64,000 nt of DNA from Candidatus Limiplasma pullicola (GCA_018710985.1 DVIV01000001.1:82388-146387), one strand, 5' to 3'. Counted from the first letter of the stretch, positions 17,681-27,460 are shown. Notes: generated by a model from the sequence alone, not told the origin. Translations and numbers: made by a program.

Positions 17681-19099
17681 TCAGCTGTCCAAACGGCGGG
17701 CCACCTCGTCGGCCACGACCATGCCGCTCACGCCCGCCTGCATCAGGCCGCGCGTGATGCCCGCGCCGTCGCCCGCGGCGAACAGGCCCTTGATGGCCGT
17801 TTCCATGTGGCTGTCCACCAGCACCTTGCTGGAGTAGAACTTGACCTCCACGCCGTAGAGCAGCGTGTTCTGGCTGTAGAGACCGGGCGCCAGATGGTCG
17901 AAGGCCTTGAGCGCCTCGACGATGCTGGTCAGGTGCCGCGCGGGCAGCACAAAGCTCAGGTCGCCCGGCACGGCGGTGGAGAGCGTGGGGATGGTGGTGG
18001 ACTTGGCCAGGCGCTGCACATCCGTGCGGCGGCCCTTGAGCAGGTCGCCCAAACGCTGCACCATGATGGGGCCGCCGGTGAGCATGTTGCCCAGCTGGGC
18101 GATGTAGCGCCCGTACTCGATGGGCTGGTTGAACGGCTCGGTGAACTGCGTGGACACCAGCATGGCGAAGTTGGTGTTGCCGGTGCGCTTTTCCGGGTCC
18201 TCGTAGCTGTGGCCGTTGACCACGGCGATGCCGCCCTCATAGTACTCCTGGCTCACCTCTCCGCCGGGGTTCATGCAGAAGGTGCGCACCTTGTTTTCGT
18301 AGGTGTCGCTGTAGTAGACGAGCTTTGCCTCGTAGAGGTCACGGGTCAGGTGGTCCATGATGGCGTTGGGCACCTCGACGCGCACGCCGATGTCCACCTC
18401 GTTGTTCTGGGTGCGAAGCCCCAGCTTGTTCACCGTCTCGGACAGCCACTGCGCGCCGCCGCGGCCGGGGGCCGTCACCACATAGGGCGCGTAGACGATT
18501 TCCGGCTCGTGCCCGCGCTGATGAATCTTCACACCCGTCACCTTCCCCCCCTCGCAGAGGATGTCCTCCGCGCTGGTCAGCTCCAGGAAGGTGGTATTGG
18601 TCTTGGTGACCAGATAGTCGTGCATCGCGCCAAGCACAGGTCCCGCGTTCTCCGTGCCCAGGTGGCGCACCGGGCAGGGCACCAGGCGGATGTTATAGCG
18701 GCTGGCCTCGTAGGCGATCTCGTCCACGCGGCTGTTGTTGAGGCCGTGGACGGTCTTGCTGGCCCCGAAGCTGAGGTAGATGTCGTCGGCCTGATGGATA
18801 TAGTCCATCGCACGCTTGTGGCCGATGTAGTCGCTCACATGGCCGCCCACCTCGTCGCTGAGCGACAGCTTGCCGTCGGAAAACGCGCCCGCGCCCGCCC
18901 AGCCGTGCACGATGGCGCAGGGATCGCAGTGCTTGCACTGCCCGTCGATGCGCGCCGGGCATGCGCGGTGGGAAATCGCCCGGCCCGTATCCACGATCAG
19001 CACGCGGCTCTGCGGCCGCTTCTTGGCCATTTCCAGCGCGGCGAAGATGCCCGCGGGACCCGCGCCGATGATGATGAAATCAAAATTCTTGTTTTCCAT
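17681..19099 (-). CDS. FAD-dependent dehydrogenase, COG2509 family
   Basis: A 472-residue flavoprotein. The N terminus has the dinucleotide-binding motif [18 protein letters not shown] cysteine-rich segment, CPARIDGQCKHCDPC, follows at about residues 48-62, then GWAGAGAFSDGKLSLS. This layout is that of the widespread but uncharacterised COG2509 family. The C terminus (GDGAGITRGLMQAGVSG) closes the FAD site. The cysteines could bind metal or take part in redox chemistry. It is the last gene of a minus-strand group and starts 15 bases after trpS. Confidence 0.85.
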   Translation of the reverse strand: MENKNFDFIIIGAGPAGIFAALEMAKKRPQSRVLIVDTGRAISHRACPARIDGQCKHCDPCAIVHGWAGAGAFSDGKLSLSDEVGGHVSDYIGHKRAMDYIHQADDIYLSFGASKTVHGLNNSRVDEIAYEASRYNIRLVPCPVRHLGTENAGPVLGAMHDYLVTKTNTTFLELTSAEDILCEGGKVTGVKIHQRGHEPEIVYAPYVVTAPGRGGAQWLSETVNKLGLRTQNNEVDIGVRVEVPNAIMDHLTRDLYEAKLVYYSDTYENKVRTFCMNPGGEVSQEYYEGGIAVVNGHSYEDPEKRTGNTNFAMLVSTQFTEPFNQPIEYGRYIAQLGNMLTGGPIMVQRLGDLLKGRRTDVQRLAKSTTIPTLSTAVPGDLSFVLPARHLTSIVEALKAFDHLAPGLYSQNTLLYGVEVKFYSSKVLVDSHMETAIKGLFAAGDGAGITRGLMQAGVSGMVVADEVARRLDS

Positions 19100-19114
19100 G
19101 CGCTGTCTCCTCCG

Positions 19115-20128
19115 TCATTTCAGGCGCTCGGCAAAGCCCACCTTGCGCTGCACCTTGCGCAGGGTGCGCAGGGCCATGCGGTTGGCGATTTCGGCGTTTT
19201 CCGTAAGCACGCCCTGCAAATAGGCCTTGTCGGCCATCAGGCGCCTGTGCTCGCTCTGCAGGGGGGCGAGGGTTTCGATCACGCATTCGCTCACGCGGTC
19301 CTTGAGCTTGCCGTAGCCCTGGCCCCGCAGCTCCGCCGCCGCCTCCTCCACGCTCTGTCCGGTCAGCGCCGCGATGATGCTGAGCAGGTTGCTCACGCCC
19401 GGCTTGTTCGCCGGGTCAAAGCGGATGTCCGCCTCCGAGTCGGTCACGGCGCGCCTGACCTTGCGGCGGATGGCGTCGGGCGGATCGAGCAGGGAGATGA
19501 AGGTGTCCTCGGGATCGGACTTGCTCATCTTGCGGGTGGGGTCCTGCAGGCTCATGATGCGGCTGCCCACCTTGCCGAAGTACCCTTCGGGCACGGTGAA
19601 CACGTCGCCGTACACGCCGTTGAAGCGCTGGGCGATGTCGCGCGTCAATTCCAGGTGCTGCTTCTGGTCCGCGCCGATGGGCACCAGGTCCGTCTGGTAA
19701 AGCAGGATGTCGGCGGCCATCAGCGTAGGATACGTGAACAGGCCCGCGTTGATGTTATCGGCGTGCTTCTGCGCCTTGTCCTTGAACTGGGTCATGCGCT
19801 GCAGTTCGCCCATGTAGGTGAAGCAGTTGAGAATCCAGGCCAGCTCCGCGTGGGCGCTGACGTGGCTCTGGCAGTAGATGACGTTCTTTTTGGGGTCCAG
19901 GCCGCTGGCGATGTAGATGGCGGCCAGCTCCAGGCAGCGGCGGCGCAGGGCCGCGGGGTCCTGACGGACGGTGATGGCGTGCATGTCCACCACGCAGTAG
20001 ATGCACTGGTATTCGTCCTCCAGGAGCTTGAAGTTGCGCAGCGCGCCAATGTAGTTGCCCAGCGTCAGCGTGCCGGAGGGCTGAATGCCGGAAAAGATGA
20101 TTTTTTTGGTTTCGGCGGGCGTATCCAT
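19115..20128 (-). CDS. trpS: Tryptophanyl-tRNA synthetase
   Basis: A 337-residue class I aminoacyl-tRNA synthetase of normal length. It has the HIGH-equivalent PSGTLTLGNYIGAL at about 17-30 and KMSKS near residue 200. It charges tRNA-Trp in the cytosol. AAAGGAGG precedes the ATG. Only 22 bases separate it from the EamA gene upstream, so it lacks room for its own T-box leader and must be read through from the recJ/EamA transcript or a promoter within it. Confidence 0.97.
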   Translation of the reverse strand: MDTPAETKKIIFSGIQPSGTLTLGNYIGALRNFKLLEDEYQCIYCVVDMHAITVRQDPAALRRRCLELAAIYIASGLDPKKNVIYCQSHVSAHAELAWILNCFTYMGELQRMTQFKDKAQKHADNINAGLFTYPTLMAADILLYQTDLVPIGADQKQHLELTRDIAQRFNGVYGDVFTVPEGYFGKVGSRIMSLQDPTRKMSKSDPEDTFISLLDPPDAIRRKVRRAVTDSEADIRFDPANKPGVSNLLSIIAALTGQSVEEAAAELRGQGYGKLKDRVSECVIETLAPLQSEHRRLMADKAYLQGVLTENAEIANRMALRTLRKVQRKVGFAERLK

Positions 20129-20150
20129 GGGGCGTTCCTCCTTTGAGGTG

Positions 20151-20489
20151 TTACAGGGTGAGCGTGAGCACGATGCCCACGATGATGAGCAGGTTGCCGA
20201 TCAAGCGGCGCGGGGTGATCTTTTCCTTGAGGAACCACCAGCTAAGCAGCATCACATAGATGTAGCTGGAGGCCTCCAGCACGCTGGCCACGGTTAATTC
20301 CAGCGTGCGAAGCGCCACCACGTTGAGCAGCATGCAGCCGAAGAACAGCGCATAGGCCAGGATGACCGGGGCGTTGAGATAGGTGCGCACGCCCGTGTAA
20401 CGGGTATTGTCGGCGGCCTTTTTGAGGATCAGCTGGCTCACCGCCGAAAGCAGGGGGGTAATCAGGTAAATCAGGACGCCGCTATTCAT
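20151..20489 (-). CDS. Half-size EamA/SMR-like transporter subunit
   Basis: A 112-residue protein with four hydrophobic segments and a short loop ending WWFLKEKITPRRLIGNLLII, a DMT-superfamily signature. Its size equals that of SMR proteins or the ArnE/ArnF subunits, which flip undecaprenyl-phosphate-linked aminoarabinose. It overlaps its partner gene by 8 bases, so a heterodimer is likely. The substrate is unknown. A lipid-linked sugar is attractive given the ArnC-like GT2 in the window. Confidence 0.72.
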   Translation of the reverse strand: MNSGVLIYLITPLLSAVSQLILKKAADNTRYTGVRTYLNAPVILAYALFFGCMLLNVVALRTLELTVASVLEASSYIYVMLLSWWFLKEKITPRRLIGNLLIIVGIVLTLTL

Positions 20490-20841
20490 GGTCCGTCACC
20501 ACGAGCGCCACTCCGGCCAGCACCGCCGCAAGGCCGGCCGCCTTTCCAAAGGTCATTTGTTCGCCGAAAAATGCAAGGCCGAACAGCGCGGTCCACAGCG
20601 TGCAGACGCCCTTGTTGCTGTAGGCGAAGTTCAGCGGCATGCGCCTGAGCACCCGCTGCCACAGAAGCGAATAGGCCAGCAGCGCCGCCGCCTCCGCCGC
20701 CAGGAACACCAGCGTCATGCCCGCCTCCTGCGCCGCAAGGCGCAGTCCGGCCAGCTTGGCGAACACGCTGACCACCGCATAGATGAGCAGCGTGCCATGC
20801 AGAAGCAGCATGCTTCGCGCGTTGGGTCTACTCAACCGCAT
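20482..20841 (-). CDS. Half-size EamA/SMR-like transporter subunit (partner)
   Basis: A 119-residue, four-helix protein starting MRLSRPN. The ATG at 20841 has AAAGGGA upstream, while longer frames run into recJ. It shares the DMT signature ALFGLAFFGEQMTFGKAAGLAAVLAGVALV near its C terminus. Two overlapping half-size subunits form the usual asymmetric dual pair. It starts 19 bases after recJ. Confidence 0.7.
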   Translation of the reverse strand: MRLSRPNARSMLLLHGTLLIYAVVSVFAKLAGLRLAAQEAGMTLVFLAAEAAALLAYSLLWQRVLRRMPLNFAYSNKGVCTLWTALFGLAFFGEQMTFGKAAGLAAVLAGVALVVTDHE

Positions 20842-20860
20842 CGTCCCTTTCTTTGTATTG

Positions 20861-23224
20861 TCAGGCGCCGCCCGCCACGGTCCGCAGGGCCGCCAGCATC
20901 GGGCTGTCGCCAAGGCTGCATTTGGCCGCCGGGCGAATCATGTAGCGAAACGGCGACGGCGTATAGTCGATCAGACCCAGCTGGCAGAAGGCATGCAGCC
21001 CGGCGCGCGCCTGCGCGTCCTCCATGCCCGCCGCCTGCGCCAGCTGCCCAAGCGTACGGTATATGCCGCTGCGAAGCGCCCTGTAGAGCGTCCGGTAGGC
21101 CTCGTCGCTCGCGTCCACGGCGCGGGCCAGGGCCCTGAGCGCGTCGCTGCGCGGCAGCACATGCACCTGCGCGTCCGGCAGGCGGCTGCGCCACAGCGCC
21201 GCCTCGCCCGCGAACGCCTCGCCGTCCAGCAGCCACACGTGCCGCCAGTGGCCTGCCATCAGCGGCAGCGCCGGCGCGGTCAGCAGCGTGGCAAAGCCGC
21301 GGGGGTCGTCCGGCGCGTGGGCGCATACGTCCAAATCGGCCAGCGCCAGCGCCCGGCGCGCCGAGGCATGCGTGCGCGCCGCCAGCAGATGCCCGCGCCG
21401 CCCCTCCCGGAGCGCGGCTTCCAGCGCGGGCCAGCCGGTTTCCTGTATGGATTCTGTATCCGAAAGGATTTTTCCTGCCTGCATGGAAAACGCGTCGGTC
21501 AACGCGTCCACCAGCGCGTTTCGCTCCGCCGGGCCGTCGGGCGCGTCCAGCGCCTGTGCCCACGCCTCGCGCACGGGCCGCAGGGCCTTCACGTCCAGCT
21601 GCAGCGACGTCACCCCGCGAAAGGTGTTGCGCCCCAGGCTGAACACCGCGTCCACCTCGTCCGGAAGCGTCGAGGCCAGCGCACCCTGCGAAAAGGCGAT
21701 GCCGCCCAGCATGCACCCGCCCTGCCGGAGGGTGAGCTTGAGGTGCGCGCCCTCCGCGCCCACGGCCCGGCGCTCCTCCGGCCGGAGCGCCCGCGCCAGG
21801 AACAGCGGCGCGGGGTTGCCGCAGCCAAAGGGGGCCATGCGGCTGATCTCGTCCAGCAGCGCGTCGGTGCAGTCCGAAAGGGTCAGCTCCGCGTCGTAGG
21901 GCTGGGCGGGCACGAAGCAGCTTTCCTCCGCCCGCGCCACGGCGGATTGCAGGCGCTCGCAGAACGCCTCATAGCGGTCCGCCTCCAGCGTCACGCCTGC
22001 GGCCTGCTCGTGGCCGCCGTAGCGCAGCAGCAGATCGTCGCAGGTCTTGAGGCATTCGTGGATGTGCACGCCGGGGATGCTGCGCAGGCTGCCGTGCAAT
22101 AGCCCGTCATGCTCGCTGAGCACGCAGGTGGGGCAGTAATACTGCTGGCACAGCCGCCCCGCCGCCAGGCCGATCACGCCCACGTGCCAGTCCTGCCCGC
22201 GCACGATCAGCGCGCGTTCCCCGATGAAGTCGTGCGCCGCGGCCTGCGCCTGCGCCGCCTTGACCAGCCGCTGCTCGGCGGCGCGGCGCTCGGTATTGAG
22301 CGCGTCCAGCTCCTCGGCCAGCCGGTCCGCCTCGGCAGGGTCGTCCGTCATCATCAGGCGCACGCCCTTGCCCGCGTCGTCCAGGCGGCCCGCCGCGTTC
22401 AGCCTCGGCCCCAGCCGGTAGCCCAGCACGTCGCTGTCCACGGGGTCGGGATCGCCGCTCACCCGGAGCAGCGCGCGCATGCCCTGCCGCTTCCGCCCGG
22501 CGATCGTCTTAAGCCCCAGCGCCACCAAGATCCGGTTCTCGTCCTCCAGCGGCACGATGTCCGCCACGGTGGCCAGCGCAGCCAGATCCAGATACTCCCG
22601 GCACGCCTCCAGCCCCAGCAGCGCCTGCGCCAGCTTGAAGGCCACCCCCGTGCCGCACAGGCGGCGGAAGGGATAGTCCCCCAGCAGCGGGTTGAGCGCC
22701 GCGTCGGCGGGGCTGGCCTCCAGCCCCAGGCCGTGATGGTCGGTCACGATCACCCGCATGCCCAGCCGCTGCGCCAGGCGCACCTCCTCGTGGTTGGTGA
22801 TGCCCAGGTCCACCGTGACCAGCACGCGATGGTCTTTGGCCAGCTGCTCCACCGCCGAAAGGTTCAGGCCGTAGCCCGCCTCGCGCAGCGGCGTATAGGG
22901 GTCGGCCCGAAGCCCGTAGCGGCGCAGCGCCTGCGTCATCAGCGCGCAGGCGCAGATGCCGTCCACGTCGTAATCGCCGTAGACCGCCACGCCAAGGCCG
23001 CGCCGCCGCGCGTCCGTGAGAATCGAGAGCGCCTCCGCCATGCCGTGCATGCGCATGGGGTCGTGCAGCCGGTCCGGCGAGGGGCTTAGAAACGCCTCGG
23101 CCTGCGCCGCGTCGGTGATGCCGCGCGCGTACAAAAGCCGCGCCGTTACCCCCTCGTAGGGGCGAAGCGCGGCCGCGGCGCGCCCGTCCAGCGGACGCGC
23201 CTGACGTGGGATAAAACGAAGCAA
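20861..23224 (-). CDS. recJ: Single-stranded-DNA-specific exonuclease
   Basis: A 787-residue protein that degrades single-stranded DNA 5' to 3' in recombination and mismatch repair. The DHH-domain motifs are YGDYDVDG (near residue 90), TVDLGITNHEEV, VTDHHG and GYRLGPRLNAAGR. The DHHA1 part has LRYGGHEQAAG. A long C-terminal region (RecJ OB plus an extra domain) follows. The start is the TTG at 23224, because AAGGAGG lies 7 bases before it; the longer frame starts at a GTG that precedes this ribosome-binding site. It lies 41 bases after the FAD gene. Confidence 0.95.
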   Translation of the reverse strand: MLRFIPRQARPLDGRAAAALRPYEGVTARLLYARGITDAAQAEAFLSPSPDRLHDPMRMHGMAEALSILTDARRRGLGVAVYGDYDVDGICACALMTQALRRYGLRADPYTPLREAGYGLNLSAVEQLAKDHRVLVTVDLGITNHEEVRLAQRLGMRVIVTDHHGLGLEASPADAALNPLLGDYPFRRLCGTGVAFKLAQALLGLEACREYLDLAALATVADIVPLEDENRILVALGLKTIAGRKRQGMRALLRVSGDPDPVDSDVLGYRLGPRLNAAGRLDDAGKGVRLMMTDDPAEADRLAEELDALNTERRAAEQRLVKAAQAQAAAHDFIGERALIVRGQDWHVGVIGLAAGRLCQQYYCPTCVLSEHDGLLHGSLRSIPGVHIHECLKTCDDLLLRYGGHEQAAGVTLEADRYEAFCERLQSAVARAEESCFVPAQPYDAELTLSDCTDALLDEISRMAPFGCGNPAPLFLARALRPEERRAVGAEGAHLKLTLRQGGCMLGGIAFSQGALASTLPDEVDAVFSLGRNTFRGVTSLQLDVKALRPVREAWAQALDAPDGPAERNALVDALTDAFSMQAGKILSDTESIQETGWPALEAALREGRRGHLLAARTHASARRALALADLDVCAHAPDDPRGFATLLTAPALPLMAGHWRHVWLLDGEAFAGEAALWRSRLPDAQVHVLPRSDALRALARAVDASDEAYRTLYRALRSGIYRTLGQLAQAAGMEDAQARAGLHAFCQLGLIDYTPSPFRYMIRPAAKCSLGDSPMLAALRTVAGGA

Positions 23225-23265
23225 TGCGGAGCCTCCTTGCACAGGGACGCGGGATAAGGGAGGCG

Positions 23266-24822
23266 TCAGGCCTTCTTTTCCTCGTGATACTCCTGCTCGG
23301 TGTTGACGTTCCAGATGTTGTCCTTGGTTTTGATACCGGCCACGAGGTTGTCCACCGCCTCAAAGGACGTGGCCATGGAGTGGTCCATGTTGTTGTAGCG
23401 GTGCTGGCCGTTGCGGCCCACGCAGTAGAGATTTTCAAAGCCGCTCAGATAGGAAACGACCTTGTCCATCTCGTCGTAGGTGTCGAAGTAGGCGGGGTAC
23501 GCCTTCTTCACGCGCTCGCGGTGGCTCATGCGCACATGGTCCGGGCTGTCGATCACGCCCATGGCGCACAATTCGCGCGCCGCCATCGCCACGCACGCCT
23601 CCTCGCTCATGTTCCAGAAATCATCGCCCTCGTCGCAGAAGTACTCCAGCCCGATCCACACGGTATGCTCCGGGTCCTCCACCATGTAGGGCGACCAGTT
23701 GTTGAAAATCTGGATGCGGCCCAGCTTCACGTTGGTATCCTGCACATAGATCCAGCAGTCGGGCACGATGTTGCCCAGCGTCTTGTGGTTGGTTTCGTTT
23801 TTCAGGTTCAGCCGGTCCACCAGCAGGCCCACGGTCACAAAATCGCGGTACGGCAGGCCCGCGGCCACGCGCGCCACATCCGCGGGCACATCGTTCATGC
23901 CCGCCACCAGGTCCTTGACCGGCATGGAGGAGAAGAACGCGTCCCCCTCCACCGTGTGCTCGCCGCTCTTGTCGCGGTAGCGAAGGCTCCTGACGCGCCC
24001 GCCCTCCGTGGTCAGGCCCAGGGCCTCCGCGCCCAGCAGAATCTTTCCGCCCATCTTCTCCACCTCGGCAGCCACGGTTTCCCACAGCTGGCCGGGGCCG
24101 TACTTGGGATAGCGGAATTCCTCAATCAGCGAGGTCTGCACGTGCTTCATCCGCTGTTCCCTGGAGACGAACACCTTGGAGAACATGTCCCTGAGGATGC
24201 CGAAGATGCTCAGCTCCTTGGTGCGCTGCTTGCCCCAGCTGGCGTCGATCTCGCGGGGATGACGGCCCCACAGCTTTTCGGTATAGCCCTCGAAGAACAT
24301 GCCGTAGAGCTTTTTGCCGAAGCTGTTGATGTAGAAGTTTTCCAGGTTGTCGTTAGGGCGCTTGTGCAGCGTGGCGCAAAGGAAGCTCATCCCCACCTGC
24401 ATGGTGGTGGCAAAGCCCATGGTCTTGAGTGTTTCCATCTTGAGGCTGATGGGATAGTCAAAGAAGTGCTTATCGTAATAGATGCGGCTGACGCGGTTGC
24501 GCACCAGCATGACGCGGTCCTCCCTTTCGGGATCGGGGCCGCCGGCGCACAGCGGCACGGGCCGGCCCAGCACCTTGTCATCATAGGAGGGCGCGCCCTG
24601 CAGCGGCATGATATCCGACCACCAGTCCATCACCCGCTGGTCCTTGCTGAAAAAGCGGTGCCCGCCGATATCCATGCGGTTGCCCTGATAGCGCACCGTT
24701 TTGGAGATGCCGCCGATTTCATGGCTCTGTTCCAGAACCGTCACGTCGTAGCCGCGCTTGAGCAGCTCATACGCCGCCGTCAGTCCGGCGGGGCCTGCGC
24801 CGATGATCCATACTTTCTGCAT
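23266..24822 (-). CDS. FAD-dependent oxidoreductase, UDP-galactopyranose-mutase/protoporphyrinogen-oxidase-like
   Basis: A 518-residue protein with [20 protein letters not shown] at the start, a second glycine-rich stretch EIGGISKT, and [16 protein letters not shown] near the C terminus for FAD closure. The family occurs in surface polysaccharide clusters and is annotated as an amine-oxidase-like or UGM-like flavoprotein. The reaction is unproven. It follows a clear promoter at 24897-24925 and heads the recJ/trpS group. A role in making a nucleotide sugar for the neighbouring glycan cluster is inferred. Confidence 0.75.
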   Translation of the reverse strand: MQKVWIIGAGPAGLTAAYELLKRGYDVTVLEQSHEIGGISKTVRYQGNRMDIGGHRFFSKDQRVMDWWSDIMPLQGAPSYDDKVLGRPVPLCAGGPDPEREDRVMLVRNRVSRIYYDKHFFDYPISLKMETLKTMGFATTMQVGMSFLCATLHKRPNDNLENFYINSFGKKLYGMFFEGYTEKLWGRHPREIDASWGKQRTKELSIFGILRDMFSKVFVSREQRMKHVQTSLIEEFRYPKYGPGQLWETVAAEVEKMGGKILLGAEALGLTTEGGRVRSLRYRDKSGEHTVEGDAFFSSMPVKDLVAGMNDVPADVARVAAGLPYRDFVTVGLLVDRLNLKNETNHKTLGNIVPDCWIYVQDTNVKLGRIQIFNNWSPYMVEDPEHTVWIGLEYFCDEGDDFWNMSEEACVAMAARELCAMGVIDSPDHVRMSHRERVKKAYPAYFDTYDEMDKVVSYLSGFENLYCVGRNGQHRYNNMDHSMATSFEAVDNLVAGIKTKDNIWNVNTEQEYHEEKKA

Positions 24823-24896
24823 TTCGTGGCTCCTGTCGCCTTATGGCACAATATCTTTTTCGGAACGGCGCTTTTTCGCCTTTCCCGTCAAATAAC

Positions 24897-24925
24897 AGTA
24901 TATATCAGCCGGAAGAATTTTGCAA
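24897..24925 (-). promoter_or_regulatory. Sigma-A-type promoter of the FAD oxidoreductase/recJ group
   Basis: On the minus strand TTGCAA (24925-24920), a 17-base spacer and TATACT (24902-24897) stand about 75 bases before the ATG at 24822. Confidence 0.75.
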
Positions 24926-24971
24926 AGCCTAATTTTCCTCCGGCGCGGGTGTGCAAAATGCCGTTTGCCTC

Positions 24972-25002
24972 TTGACAGACCGCCTCCCGCGCGTGGTATG
25001 CT
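24972..25002 (+). promoter_or_regulatory. Promoter of the aldo/keto reductase gene
   Basis: A perfect TTGACA at 24972-24977 and TATGCT at 24997-25002 are separated by 19 bases, a long spacer. It lies about 60 bases before the ATG at 25061. Confidence 0.6.
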
Positions 25003-25060
25003 GGGAGTACATTCCGGCCGTGCGCCGCGGGCGCCGGCTGCCCAGGGAGGGAAAACAACG

Positions 25061-26188
25061 ATGATAACCCGCATGTTTCATGATATCCGTCTGCCGCGTT
25101 TGGGCTTTGGCGCCATGCGCCTGCCGCTGCTTGCGGACGGCTCCGGCCGGGTGGATGAGGCCGAAACGCGCAAAATGGTGGCCTATGCCATGCAAAACGG
25201 CCTGAACTACTTCGACACCGCCTACCCCTACCACGGGGGCGAGTCCGAACGCATCATGGGTCGCATCCTGGCGAATTACCCCCGTGAGAGCTACCTGCTG
25301 GCCACGAAGTTTCCCAGCCATGTAGCCGCCGCCGGGCGCAGCCCCGCCTCCATCTTCGAGGAGCAGCTGGCAAAATGCGGGGTAAGGCACTTCGATTTCT
25401 ACCTGCTGCACAACGTATGCGAAGCCACGACGCCCACCTTTTTGGACCCGGAGCTGGGCATCGTGGACTACCTGCTCAAGCAGCGCCGTCTGGGGCGCAT
25501 CCGCCACCTGGGCTTTTCCAGCCACGGGAAGATGGACAACCTGCGCGAATTTCTGGACCGCTACGGAAGGGAGCTGTCCTTCTGCCAGATTCAGCTGAAC
25601 TATCTGGACTGGACGTTCCAAAGCGCGCGGGAGAAGTACGAGCTGCTGACCTCGCGGGGCATCCCCGTATGGGTGATGGAACCCGTGCGCGGCGGGCGGC
25701 TGGCCCGCCTGGACGCGGCCGGGGAGGAAGCCCTGCGCGCGCTGAATCCGCGCCGCAGCCCCTCGGAATGGGCCTTCCGCTTCGTGCAGGACCTGCCCAA
25801 CGTGTACGTGGTGCTCAGCGGCATGTCCGACATGGCGCAGCTAAGCGAAAACATCAAAACCTTCTCCGAACCCCAGCCCCTGACCGATGCCGAGCGCGAG
25901 GCGCTTTTGGCCCTGGCCGAGCGGATGAAGAACACCGTGCCCTGCACCGCGTGCCGCTACTGCGTGGACGGCTGCCCCGCCGGGCTGGACATTCCGATGC
26001 TGCTGGCCGCCTACAACGCATTCCGCCTGTCCTCCTCCGAGGCGGAGCGCATCGAGGCCCTGCCCGCCGATAAGCAGCCCTCGGCCTGCGTGGGGTGCGG
26101 CCAGTGCGTAAAGGCCTGCCCGCAGGGCATCAACGTGCCCGCGCATCTGAAGGCCTTCGCCGACGGGCTGGCGCGCCGTTCCCGCTGA
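25061..26188 (+). CDS. Aldo/keto reductase with two C-terminal 4Fe-4S clusters
   Basis: A 375-residue protein. The AKR barrel (residues 1 to about 280) holds NYFDTAYPYHGGESE with the catalytic Asp and Tyr, the Lys in LATKFPS and the His in YLLHN. The C-terminal extension carries CTACRYCVDGCP and CVGCGQCVKACP, a bacterial ferredoxin-like pair binding two 4Fe-4S clusters. The barrel-plus-ferredoxin design is common in anaerobes and suggests electron supply by an iron-sulfur route instead of, or beside, NADPH. The ATG at 25061 is 10 bases after AGGGAGG. The substrate is unknown. Confidence 0.88.
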   Translation: MITRMFHDIRLPRLGFGAMRLPLLADGSGRVDEAETRKMVAYAMQNGLNYFDTAYPYHGGESERIMGRILANYPRESYLLATKFPSHVAAAGRSPASIFEEQLAKCGVRHFDFYLLHNVCEATTPTFLDPELGIVDYLLKQRRLGRIRHLGFSSHGKMDNLREFLDRYGRELSFCQIQLNYLDWTFQSAREKYELLTSRGIPVWVMEPVRGGRLARLDAAGEEALRALNPRRSPSEWAFRFVQDLPNVYVVLSGMSDMAQLSENIKTFSEPQPLTDAEREALLALAERMKNTVPCTACRYCVDGCPAGLDIPMLLAAYNAFRLSSSEAERIEALPADKQPSACVGCGQCVKACPQGINVPAHLKAFADGLARRSR

Positions 26189-26213
26189 CCGGCCGGGCGT
26201 GGGAGGATTTGTC

Positions 26214-26242
26214 TTGTCTAAGCGCGCCGATTTTGGTATAAT
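26214..26242 (+). promoter_or_regulatory. Promoter of the CDF exporter gene
   Basis: TTGTCT at 26214-26219, a 17-base spacer and a perfect TATAAT at 26237-26242 stand 55 bases before the TTG start at 26297. Confidence 0.8.
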
Positions 26243-26296
26243 GATCGGACATTGCCGCATATACCGGCCATATCCATCCAAAGGAGGCGCCTTGCC

Positions 26297-27460
26297 TTGA
26301 CCGCATGGCTGATTCGCCGCTTCATCCGGGAGGCGGACCGCGTCGACGACCCGGATGTCCGGGCCGCCTATGGCACCCTGGCCGCCGTAACGGGCATCGC
26401 CGTCAACCTGCTCCTCTCCGGCGGCAAGTTTCTCATGGGGCTGCTCAGCGGCTCGCTGGCCATCATGGCCGACGCCGCCAACAACCTCTCCGACGCGGCC
26501 GGCAGCATCGTCACCTTGATCACCACGCGCCTGGCCCGCAAGCCCGTGGACCAGGAGCACCCCTTCGGCCACGGGCGCATGGAATACCTGGGGTCGCTGG
26601 CGGTGGGCGCGCTGATTCTGCTGATGGGATTGCAGCTCCTGCGTGACGGCATCTCCTCCGTCCTCAGCCCCGAACCGCTCACCCTGTCGTGGGTGGTGGT
26701 GGCGATTCTGGTGGCGTCGGTGCTTCTCAAGCTGTGGCTGTTCTTCTTCTACCGCAAGCTCGGCACGGCCATCCACAACGGCACGCTGCTGGCCGCCTCC
26801 AAGGACAGCCTGGGCGACGTGCTTTCCACCAGCGCGGTGCTGCTCAGCGTCCTGGCCTACCTCGCCTTCCAATGGGCCATCGACGGCTGGATCGGCCTGC
26901 TGGTGGCGGCCGTGGTGCTCAAGGCGGGCTTTGACGTATGCCGCGATACCATGGACAGCCTGCTGGGTGGCAAGCCGGACCCGGAAAAGATCCGCCAGAT
27001 CCGCGAGCTGCTCCTTTCGCGCGAGGGCATTCTGGGCATCCATGACCTGGTGCTGCATGACTACGGCCCGGGCCGCTGCATCGCCTCCGTGCACGCCGAG
27101 GTCAGCGCCGACGCCAACATCGTGGCCATCCATGAGGCGATCGACGACGCCGAGCGCGAGATCGGGGAGAAGATGCACATGGCCATCTGCATCCACATGG
27201 ACCCCGTCGTGACCTCCGACGAAAACGTGAACCGCGTCCATCAGCAGATGTCGGATTTTCTCAAGAACACCGATCCCTGTCTGAGCCTGCACGACTTCCG
27301 CATGGTGCCTGGCCAGGGGCATATCAACCTGATTTTCGACTGCGTCACCCCCGCCGGCTACAAGGGGCGCGACGAGCTGCTCAAGTCCCTCAACGCCTAC
27401 GCCCGCTCGCTGGATGACCGCTACCGCCTGGTGGTGCAGTTCGACACCGACTACACCTGA
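26297..27460 (+). CDS. Cation diffusion facilitator metal exporter
   Basis: A 387-residue CDF protein with about six membrane helices and a cytosolic C-terminal domain. Metal-site motifs are DAANNLSD in the second helix and SKDSLGDVL in the fifth, where the DxxxD form replaces the HxxxD of zinc exporters. The loop HPFGHGRMEYL is a CDF signature. The DxxxD form is seen in manganese exporters, so Mn(II) is the best guess. The start is the TTG at 26297, 9 bases after AAGGAGG; the ATG at 26305 is out of frame. The C-terminal domain is about 90 residues longer than in minimal CDFs. Confidence 0.87.
   Translation: MTAWLIRRFIREADRVDDPDVRAAYGTLAAVTGIAVNLLLSGGKFLMGLLSGSLAIMADAANNLSDAAGSIVTLITTRLARKPVDQEHPFGHGRMEYLGSLAVGALILLMGLQLLRDGISSVLSPEPLTLSWVVVAILVASVLLKLWLFFFYRKLGTAIHNGTLLAASKDSLGDVLSTSAVLLSVLAYLAFQWAIDGWIGLLVAAVVLKAGFDVCRDTMDSLLGGKPDPEKIRQIRELLLSREGILGIHDLVLHDYGPGRCIASVHAEVSADANIVAIHEAIDDAEREIGEKMHMAICIHMDPVVTSDENVNRVHQQMSDFLKNTDPCLSLHDFRMVPGQGHINLIFDCVTPAGYKGRDELLKSLNAYARSLDDRYRLVVQFDTDYT

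Noticed and set aside
20129..20150. T-box leader controlling trpS
   Set aside because: Only 22 bases separate trpS from the upstream coding region, too short for a T-box, and no stem I pattern is visible.
25061..26188. Novel fusion of aldo/keto reductase with ferredoxin
   Set aside because: The AKR plus two 4Fe-4S cluster architecture is common in anaerobic Firmicutes, so it is described as a feature, not a finding.
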